From the NCBI GenBank assembly GCA_002964805.2, contig PUDQ02000033.1:1550001-1614000 (forward strand): a stretch of DNA of 64,000 nt. The letters run 5' to 3'. The DNA comes from Trametes villosa (lineage: Eukaryota > Basidiomycota > Agaricomycetes > Polyporales > Polyporaceae). Position numbers and translations under genes: made by a program. Shown one piece after another: positions 56,822 through 64,000 of the stretch (positions are counted from its first letter, which is position 1; each line of letters begins with the position of its first letter). The notes under the pieces are model-generated. The model was not told where the DNA came from, did no database searches, and saw only the letters and a list, made by a program, of their open reading frames with translations.

Positions 56822-58446
56822 ATGAAATGTCGTGCACTGCATGAAGTGCCGGAATTTGAAGAAACAGGTCGTGGTCCCATCAAAAGTGAGTGCTTCGCTC
56901 CGGTCGGCGACAAAGTCGCGCGCCCTCCTAGGCGCCCGCGCGGGGTCCGTTGGGAAGCCGCGTCCAGCCGCTTGTCTTTACGTTCTACTTCTTCTTGCGA
57001 TTCACCTGATCAACGCGTGCCGCCTGCGCTGCTCGATCTCTGCGGCTTACTTGCGGGTGTCTTGCCGATTGACAATGATTGACGTAGGCTTACGCGTGGT
57101 GGCCTTCTCTGCGGCCGCAGCGGACTTCGCCTGTTGTGGCGCTCGAGTTCGCCGCCGTGCAGTATCGCCCGCGGCAATCCCTCCCACCGAAACAGCGATT
57201 CCTTCTCAAAAGTGAGTGCTAGGTCTCAAATTTAATAACTGCAGAGCCGACGAAGCCGGCCAGATTTTTAGGTGCTGGCTTTATATGAGAAATGTTTAAC
57301 GCACGAGGGCAGCCGTACAGCTCCAGTTGTACTTGTCCTCGTTGGGGATGATACTAGACTACTCCTAATACCCGAGGGCACCATATGGCCCAAGGCGGAA
57401 GTGTTCCCAGCCACAATCCTCATACTCTTACCGTCCTCGAAGTTGGTAAGCACCTTGTGAAATTCCTATGCAAAGATACTCTGACTCCGCCGTGCGGGAA
57501 GGTGTTCTTAACATAGCGGACCGCTCGAATATTCGGAATGCTCGGGCGGCCGGCTTCTACGGCATCTCGGTTGAGTAGGTGGGTGTAGTCTGAGAGACCG
57601 TATTACTGTGCTTGCTTGCAGTTCAGCGTTGCCTTGAACACATTGCAGTAGGCCGTGCCCCACTTCCAATTTGAACTCACTAACGACTACCATGGAGGAG
57701 GTTGGTAACAGGGAGGCTTGCTTATCAACCCAGTGTCGAATGTCCGCAGACGATTTGCAAGACAGCGCGCCCTGCGATCGCACTCCGTCGTCCGTGCGGC
57801 GCTCCGTAGAAGCGGCCCAGGGTGCGTGTATCAACCTCGTGAAAGTGCTCTGCCTCCTTTGGCTTTGTGCGCAGAGAACGATAATTGCGGTACGCAGTTC
57901 AATTGCACATAAGGTTCCGCAGGCTCCCCGAGGCTCACTTGATGTCTCGAGGTAGCCCTGCTCTTCTCAAAAGCCTCGCCGGTGAGTGCATTCTCCGGGG
58001 TCTTGGGGCGCTGCAGGTATCGCGAAGATGGACAGCGCAGTTGGGCATGACTCTTGTTCTAGTAACTGGCATGTAGCTTTTCAGGCCGGTCTGAAGGGGT
58101 GTTCACGGCGACGTGTGCTCCCCCTTTTCCCACTAGAGCAGGCAAGAGCCCACGCTGGAGCACACTAGGATCCAAGCGGGTGGGGGCATACCGTCAGCTG
58201 CATGTTCCGAGTCGCCTTGAGATCGTTATCCTTTCGGAATTCTCCTACCAAGTCAAGTCCGCACATCGAGTATTCAAACCGCGGTCTGGCGCCGACCTCT
58301 CATTCAACCTGGACTGCAGTGGCGCTCGCGTACGCTTGACACTCGGCATCCCCTTTCCTGAGGTGGTCGTGATCGGCCTGGCGCTCCCCTTCACAATGTT
58401 CCATGGTGCCTTCGCAGGTCTGAACACTCAGGGAAAAAAACCGTAA
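56822..58446 (+). other. possible multi-exon gene, not resolved
   Basis: Exon-like pieces on the + strand: MKCRALHEVPEFEETGRGP at 56822 ending at a GTGAGTGC donor; then, after a YAG at about 57118, RTSPVVALEFAAVQYRPRQ up to another GTGAGTGC at 57211; then LLKSLAG before GTGAGTGC at about 57980; and a last open frame FSYQVKSAHRVFKPRSGADL, then CSGARVRLTLGIPFPEVVV, to 58446. Three donors with the same GTGAGTGC after Lys- or Gly-ending codons are suggestive, but I cannot join the pieces into one frame or name a family. It may equally be intergenic sequence. Confidence 0.2.
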
Positions 58447-58673
58447 TCGGTGCTGTTGTCCCCTTGTCCTTGCGGGGGTCGTATGCGGGGTTGCGCCGAC
58501 GCTGAGCGAAGGTGCCCACGCGGTGCTCCTATCTGACAACAGTCATATAGAGACTAGCGTATAAAGATACGTACACATGCTCACCTTTTCGCAGGGTGTT
58601 GAATTAAGTGGGCATGTCATTCCATCCTAAATGTGTCCTGGGCTGGCTGTACGTGCAGTATAAGACACAGTAC

Positions 58674-58679
58674 AAAAAA
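58674..58679 (-). terminator. RNA polymerase III terminator of tRNA-Gly
   Basis: Run of six T on the minus strand, 20 nt past the discriminator base of the tRNA. Confidence 0.7.
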
Positions 58680-58698
58680 TATTTCCAGGCCACCGGTA

Positions 58699-58769
58699 TG
58701 CATTAAGGGGGAATCGAACCCCCGGCGGGTCGATGGCAACGACCCAGGTTACCACTACCCCATTAATGC
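58699..58769 (-). tRNA. tRNA-Gly (GCC)
   Basis: 71-nt cloverleaf on the minus strand, no intron. Acceptor GCATTAA pairs with TTAATGC, discriminator A. D arm GGGT/ACCT around AGTGGTA. Anticodon stem GGTCG/CGACC with loop TTGCCAT, anticodon GCC. Four-base variable loop. T arm GGGGG/CCCCC with loop TTCGATT. The internal A and B boxes are intact, and a T6 terminator lies 20 nt downstream. It decodes GGC/GGT glycine codons, the main Gly codons in GC-rich fungal genes. Confidence 0.95.
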
Positions 58770-58863
58770 TTGCAAGCAATAGGCGCAATTAGTTATATAT
58801 AGGCAGGGTTTTTCCTCATCCGGTTCATCATCCATGTATTCCACTCAAAGTTTGTCAATTTCA

Positions 58864-61800
58864 CTACGCCATGTCTATCATAGAACGTCTCCAGCGAGAA
58901 GTCAACTCATCTACCTTGAGAAGCACCCCAGCAGCAGCACGACGCAGCCTATCTTCCTGCGCACCACCCCCACCCAGCACCTTCTCGCCTTCCTCGAGGC
59001 TCCCGAACACCTTACCGGCCCATTCGCCGGCCCCGAGAAGAAGTGCAGTGTGTTCGAGCCCAAGCGACTTACCGCCGTCGAGGTCAAGGCACCCATCGAG
59101 CACGATGAGCACGAGCTCCAACGCCGCCGTGAGCAGCGCCGCCTCCTTGCTCTGCCTGGGCTCCCCCTCGGGCCCACGCTCGTCGCCACCGCCCTCCGTG
59201 CCCTCCCCGCGGGAGAGCGGGCGCGTGCCGAGGGTGAGCGCGAGCTCGAGCGCGTCCGGGGCGACGACCGCGAGCCACTCGCGCGCGTTGCGTGCGGCGT
59301 GCACGAGCACGGCGAGCGTCTCGAGGAAGCGCGCGAGCACGAGCGCGCTGAGGACGAGCCCCGCGCCCGCGCCGCTGTAGCGGTGCAGCACGGGCTGCTG
59401 CGCGGTCCGCGCCTCGCGCGTCTGCTCGTCCCGGAGGAAGAGCCAGAAGCGGTTGATAAATGGGCAGAGGAAGTGCTCTGCGGCGACCTCGGTGAACGTG
59501 GTGCGTTTGGGGTGCTGCTGCGTGCCCGCGAGCTGGCGCAGGAGCGCGGCGCGCGAGGGGGGCGTGGCTGGCGAGACTTCGGATATCTTCGAGGAGGGGC
59601 GGACGCGGAGGTTGCGCTCGCGGACTAGCTCCGGGACTTTGTCTGCCGTCGCTTCTTTGCCTTTGTCGATGGCCTGTTGGCTGATGCCCTCTAGGAGAAG
59701 GCCGACGGGGTCGTTTGTCCTCAGATGATCTTCGGACGTGAGGTATTTCTTGTGCTGGGCGGGCGGGAGGCGCTTGCTGGGAAAAGCTACCTTCTCACTA
59801 GATATCGCCTTACGACCAGGTAACTCGGGGACGGGGAGAGATGCGAGCTCCCGCGCTCCGAGAGCCAAGGCGTTCAGCATGACGAAACGCTGGTCCGTCG
59901 AGTACTGGTTTCTGAAGAACTCCTCTATGATAGCACTAGATTATACTCAGCATGAGATAGTCGCAGAGTCGTGAATGCACGTACGGTGCGGCCTTGCGGG
60001 GACAACAAGCGACTAAGGCGTTGAGGGCAGCCTGCCGTTTCTGATCGAACCCTTCCAGCTCGTAGTTGTCCTGCAGGCCCATGAGCCCATGTGCCAGGTT
60101 GACCGCATTCTCCTCTGATGGGCACCACGTCAGTACTACGCAGCATACGAAGGCACGTTCAGCGTACCAAGTTCAGTGCCATAGCCGCTCTTCCGCCTGA
60201 TCAGCTCCTCCGCAACCTCTAGTGCGACTTCGACTTTCGTGGCTTGAAGCTGCTCATCTCCACTCTGCAGACCGCCGGTGGGCCGTACCATCTCCCCTAG
60301 CTGCGCAAGGTACACAGGGCGCGGGACCTTCTTCACGCCGACGCCTATAGTAGGGTCACGCTCGATCTCCTCGAGCTCGGACGGCGTTGGAGACGCTGAG
60401 CGTGAGGAGGGAGGAGAGGCGTATCCCGTAAGGGAGTCGTCTGAGTCATAGCCCGAATTGGTTGCTTCCACCGTGACTTTAGCAGGGGCGGGATGGGTAG
60501 GATCTGCCGGTGCGGGCTGTGTCTCTGAGAGAGCAGGCTGGTCGGCCTCTGGCTCGTCCTCTTCGTCTACGTCTGTGTCGCATTCCTTCAGGAGCTCTCG
60601 CAGCTGCCTGTACCACGCCTTTCCTTGATCGTCTCCCTCCCATTCGCCAAAGTCGAGCGACTTTCCGGCAGCACGGGCGACTTCCTCCGCTACGAGCATT
60701 CCGCACCGGCGCACTGACGGGTCCAAGTGCGAGATGTATGTGGAGATGGATTGCACGAAGGCCGGGGAAAGCGCCAGGTCGTGTGCTGGACTTGGTGGAG
60801 GGAAGTACCGCAATGTAACGAGAAGCAGGGAGGTGAGGTCTGCGATTGCGATAAATGGACGTGTTCTAATTTCAACGTAAGGTGCGCTCACATTTGTGTT
60901 GAGAAAGCAAGGAGTGTCGGATGTGATCCGCATTCGTCCAGGTATCCACCACTCTTGCCAGTAGAATATCGAGGGCTGAGCGGATATAATGAGACAAAAA
61001 TGTAACCGGTACAAATGTCAGCAGCAAGCACCTTCTCGGTCCCGAACATCTTTCTGCGCGCCCGCGGCCCATCCTGCGAATATCCGGGCGTGCCCTTCTT
61101 CCCAATTCCGGCCAAATGCAACAGCGCTGAAGCAGTCCGCCAACTCAGAGTTGTCCTTGCGCAATGGACCCAACAGACGTTTCACCAGTAGTGCTTCGCG
61201 TGTGATGGAATTGCGGGTACGCGTAGTGGTGTCCAGACCGGCGTTGGCCGGAGCTATGTGCGCGAACAGCGAAGTGAGGATGGACCTGAGGGTCATTGAC
61301 GACGGCAGCGATGCGTGAAGTTTTGTCCAGAACGCAGAGTAGTTTGCGTCATCGTCGGATAGTAGGCGGGAGCGTATGATCGGTAGAGTGGCCTGGAAGA
61401 ACGACGGTTGTGCTGGTAAAGTAGGCACAGATGCGGGGAACACCCCTGTGTTGACCAACTTGGCGAGCAGATATGCGATGGAAGGTATTCTGTCTGGGGG
61501 TTTCTGGTCAGCGCTCTATGGTAAGCGATTTGTGCCTGGATTCACCTTGAGAGCGTTGAGCTCGAGAAGAGTTTATTAGCTGTTCCGTACGGATACTGAT
61601 ATCTGCGAAGTACGGTCCGTACTCCAAGGCAACCGGCATGTCACGTCTTTCGCCCATGTAGTTCGCGACTTTTGCAGGGACAGCCAGCACGTCCCGCACG
61701 CAGTCTTCCCAAGTTATAGAATGCCTCCCAAACGAGGCGCCACTGCCGTGCGAGAATAGAATGGCATGCAGGACGTCGATCGGGTAGGCCTTCGCGAGTT

Positions 61801-62209
61801 TAGCGAGCAAACGAACGGAGTAGTCTTTCAGCGACGTTGACAAGATTGTCGAGTAGGCGTATAGGGCTAGCTGCCGAGCCGTTGACGACCCGAATGACAT
61901 AGCATCAGGGCAGAAGTACTGCTCGACTAGGTGATAGGCGTCCTCCTGGAGCAACAGAGGCTCCCAGGTCGGGATAACATGTTCCAAGAGCGCTCTTTGT
62001 AGGAGCGGCGCATGTCGCGGGATATTGAAGTCTTCGGATGGTATGGGAGACGTGTTGTGTATCCTGAAGCGAGGCGGTAGAAGACCTATAGACGCGAGCG
62101 GGGCAGCGAGGAGCGCGAGCAGGGTCGGGAGGTCGGGAACGGGTGATTGCAGGCGCGAGATGACATTGCGGATTTGCGCGAGTGTCGCGTCGTTGTATTC
62201 CGTGGACAT
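58864..62209 (-). CDS. TEL2: TEL2/TELO2 telomere-length regulator (TTT complex)
   Basis: HSP90 co-factor that, with TTI1 and TTI2, stabilises PI3K-like kinases (TOR, ATM/ATR, TRRAP). Start 62209 (MSTEYNDATLAQIRNVIS). Exon 1 carries DVLHAILFSHGSGASFGRHS and ITWEDCVRDVLAVPAKVANY. The intron GTGAAT...CCCAG joins it to DRIPSIAYLLAKLVNTGVFP. Then come LARVVDTWTNADHIRHSLLS and FVQSISTYISHLDPSVRRCG with MLVAEEVARAAG, then an acidic linker. The conserved C-terminal Telomere_reg-2 domain follows: VALEVAEELIRRKSGYGTEL, ENAVNLAHGLMGLQDNYELE, ALNALVACCPRKAAP, EEFFRNQYSTDQRFVMLNAL, LGARELASLPVP. A helical repeat tail ends WRRSMIDMA at 58864. About 1,000 residues, normal. All parts expected of the family are present. 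The start lies 214 bp from the divergent gene at 62424. Confidence 0.92.
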
Positions 62210-62423
62210 TGCCTTTTTCCTCGGTCGCCAGTTGCGAGAAGATGCCTGGCGAGAGCACGCGCTGCGGTGGTGGTGGAACGGAAGCAAGTAGTCGGCGGAG
62301 GTTTGCGCGGTCGTACGGCCCGACCAATCGCGCGGACGCGCGCCCCACACGCTCGGGTTGAGCGACCCGGGGTTGCCTCTGACCTCATCGCCGCCGACCT
62401 GCTCGTCCCTGACTGCCACCGCC
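62210..62423. promoter_or_regulatory. bidirectional promoter TEL2 / small membrane protein
   Basis: Only 214 bp separate the two head-to-head ATGs. No TATA box on either strand. The stretch is GC-rich with CGGTGG and CGCGG motifs, as in TATA-less divergent housekeeping promoters. Confidence 0.55.
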
Positions 62424-63106
62424 ATGACCGACAACTTTGCCGTAGCCGCGACACCCCAAGCGCACTCCGCGGACGTCGAGTTCTTTGTGCGCAGGGGCAT
62501 GACCAAGGGCTACCAGCTTCTATCTCTCCTCACCCCTCCCGCATACACCGTCTTCGCGCTCACTCGCTATGGCCGCTCGCACATTTCCGTGAACCGCCTA
62601 CTGCGCGCGACTTGGTTAGGAGGCTCGGCAGGTACGTTCTATGCTTCAGCTTGCGGTGCAGGACCTTACACGCGCGCGCTTCAGGCATAGTGGGTGGAGG
62701 TGCCTTTGAGTACGCCCGTTCGGCGTACTCCAGCCCTAATAAAGTCCGGGTACGGAGGTTGCACGCAGTATACAACGTATGTACACCTTCACTCCTACTT
62801 TTAGAACATGCTAAAATCCGCCTCGCCAGACCTCGTCTATCCGCGCAGACGACCACTCGACTATTGGGGGAATTCTTTTCGCGGTCATCACACCTGCTCT
62901 GTTTTGGAAACGAGCGACCAGCTTGAACCGTACGCGTCTTTCGGCTCCAAACATCATATACCCTTGCTGAAATCCCCCCAGTAATCCTCGGCGGCGCGGG
63001 CATTGGGTCGGCTGTCGGATTCGTTTCGCACTACGCTCGTGCAGTGACAGGCGACCCCGCACCAACGGTTCCCGTACCCGAAATCCCCCCAGTAACCCCT
63101 CACTAG
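62424..63106 (+). CDS. small multi-pass membrane hypothetical protein
   Basis: Start 62424 (MTDNFAVAATPQAHSADVEF). Exons continue FFVRRGMTKGYQLLSLLTPP, AYTVFALTRYGRSHISVNRL, LRATWLGGSA; then VGGGAFEYARSAYSSPNKVR and RLHAVYNT; then SIRADDHSTIGGILFAVITP and ALFWKRATSLN. The last intron (GTACGC...CCCCAG, ending 62981) gives LILGGAGIGSAVGFVSHYAR, then VTGDPAPTVPVPEIPPVTPH and TAG at 63104-63106. About 170 residues with three or four hydrophobic Gly-rich segments. It resembles a fungal family of small mitochondrial or ER membrane proteins, whose role I do not know. The last intron's acceptor is duplicated 111 bp downstream (see the repeat). Divergent from TEL2. Confidence 0.75.
62969..63095 (+). 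repeat. 16-bp direct repeat duplicating a splice acceptor
   Basis: GAAATCCCCCCAGTAA occurs at 62969-62984 and again, identical, at 63080-63095. The first copy holds the acceptor of the last intron of the small membrane gene. The second lies in its last exon, exactly 111 nt (37 codons) further on. Confidence 0.85.
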
Positions 63107-63347
63107 CTCTAGCAGGTCGTGCACGGCTTCCCCCAACGAGTGGGCGAACGTCCTACCGTCCTCCTGCCTGTTGCCATTTGTGCTCCGACGTCTCCTTTGA
63201 ACACAACTGTACACTTTAATCATGCGCACCCTTCATGCATTCACTAGGAGAAACCGAGTTTTAGGGCAGTCGATGCCCAAGATACATTCCAACATACAAA
63301 CATCATGACACTGACGTTCCTCTTGTGACCCCTCGTGAGGATGCACC
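63107..63347. other. convergent intergenic region
   Basis: 241 bp between two convergent stop codons; nothing recognisable. Confidence 0.5.
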
Positions 63348-64000
63348 TCACTTCCTACCCTCATCCTTCAATCTCCCATCCACGATAGGATGGATGACGA
63401 TCAAATCCTCCTCCGCGCCATTCAGCTCCTCGCTCTCCTGCCCCTCCCCCTGCTCCGGCTTCGTCTGATCGCCCCTAAACTCGCCCTTGCGCATCCGGTC
63501 CCCGTCGAAACAGTCCACGTCGCTCATGTGCTCGCGCCCCGTCACGCGCATGTGGTCGCGGTAGTGCCCGCGCGACCAGCGCAGGGCGAGCCCCGCCACG
63601 CGCCGCCACACGTCCCCGATGCGCCCCGCGGGGCTCTTCGCGCGCTGGATCGGGCTCCCCGTGCGCGGCGTCGGGCTGCCGCCGCTCCTGCCCTTGCTGT
63701 TGCCGGGACTGAGGGAGCGGATGGCGGAGAGCGCGTCTCGGGACTTGGAGCGCGAGCGCGAGTGGCGCGCGGCGTGTGCTTGCCGGGCTTTCTCGCGTGA
63801 GACGAGGTTCGGAGTCTCCGGGTCGAGGAGGCTAATGTGGTGCATGCTCGCCATGCGCGAGAGCCGGTTGACGAAGCGGCCACCTACAGAAGTGTTAGAC
63901 ATATCGTGATTGGGGCGGGAGCAATGGAGACTCACCAAGGAGGTACTTGCGCACGATTGCGCTCATCATCTGCCCACTCTCGTCGTCGACGAGGTACTTC
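63348..64000 (-). CDS. Ser/Arg-rich hypothetical protein (3' part, runs off the right edge)
   Basis: Only the C-terminal part is in the window. The partial exon at the edge reads KYLVDDESGQMMSAIVRKYL. An intron of about 50 nt (GTGAGT...TGTAG, about 63890-63937) leads to GGRFVNRLSRMASMHHISLL, DPETPNLVSREKARQAHAAR, a long basic Ser/Arg/Pro segment (HSRSRSKSRDALSAIRSLSP), VWRRVAGLALRWSRGHYRDH, then an acidic tail ending DGRLKDEGRK at 63348. The globular part, and hence the identity, is outside the window. The basic then acidic tail suggests a regulatory C-terminus. Confidence 0.6.

Noticed and set aside
58834..59628. 264-codon + strand frame over the TEL2 3' end
   Set aside because: Antisense of the conserved TEL2 C-terminus; Glu/Arg repeats from GC-rich codons.
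1..64000. CRISPR arrays, rRNA genes, bacterial operons
   Set aside because: None seen; intron-rich eukaryotic genes throughout.

Overview
The window is nuclear DNA from a filamentous basidiomycete, most likely an Agaricomycete (Polyporales-like). The genes are dense and GC-rich. They carry many short introns of about 45-65 nt with GTRNGT donors and YAG acceptors. The protein families fit: Plavaka and CACTA/tnp2 transposases, DUF6698, expanded NYN-domain proteins and basidiomycete-only hypothetical proteins. All gene models below were spliced by eye, so internal intron edges are approximate unless stated.

Layout. 1-13.2 kb: an EST1/SMG7-like gene leaving the left edge (-), a mitochondrial-type short-chain dehydrogenase (-), a small SnoaL/NTF2-like hypothetical gene (-), a first NYN-LOTUS putative RNase gene (+), a STRAP-type WD40 gene (-) and a conserved hypothetical gene (+). 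13.9-31.6 kb: an island of about 18 kb rich in transposable elements. It holds an apparently intact CACTA-type tnp2 transposase, a repeat-associated hypothetical gene, a DUF6698 gene, a small divergent ORF and an apparently intact Plavaka transposase. 33.0-42.1 kb: two paralogous SulP sulfate permeases lying tail to tail, with a TACO1/YebC mitochondrial translation factor between them. 43.0-47.9 kb: a tandem pair of NYN-LOTUS genes (-), paralogous to the one at 7.6 kb. 48.4-63.1 kb: ER glucosidase I (GH63), a disordered hypothetical protein, a DHA1-type MFS transporter, a low-confidence exon-like stretch, tRNA-Gly(GCC), TEL2, and a small membrane protein divergent from TEL2. The right edge cuts a basic, Ser/Arg-rich gene.

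Most of the genes are ordinary housekeeping or transport functions with no operon logic. The unusual parts are three related NYN-LOTUS genes in 40 kb, the palindromic sulfate permease pair, and the island with two different, seemingly uninterrupted transposases plus accessory genes. A small gene beside TEL2 has a duplicated splice acceptor that would allow an in-frame 37-codon skip. No proven new system is visible. The NYN-LOTUS cluster and the accessory genes of the transposon island are the best leads.
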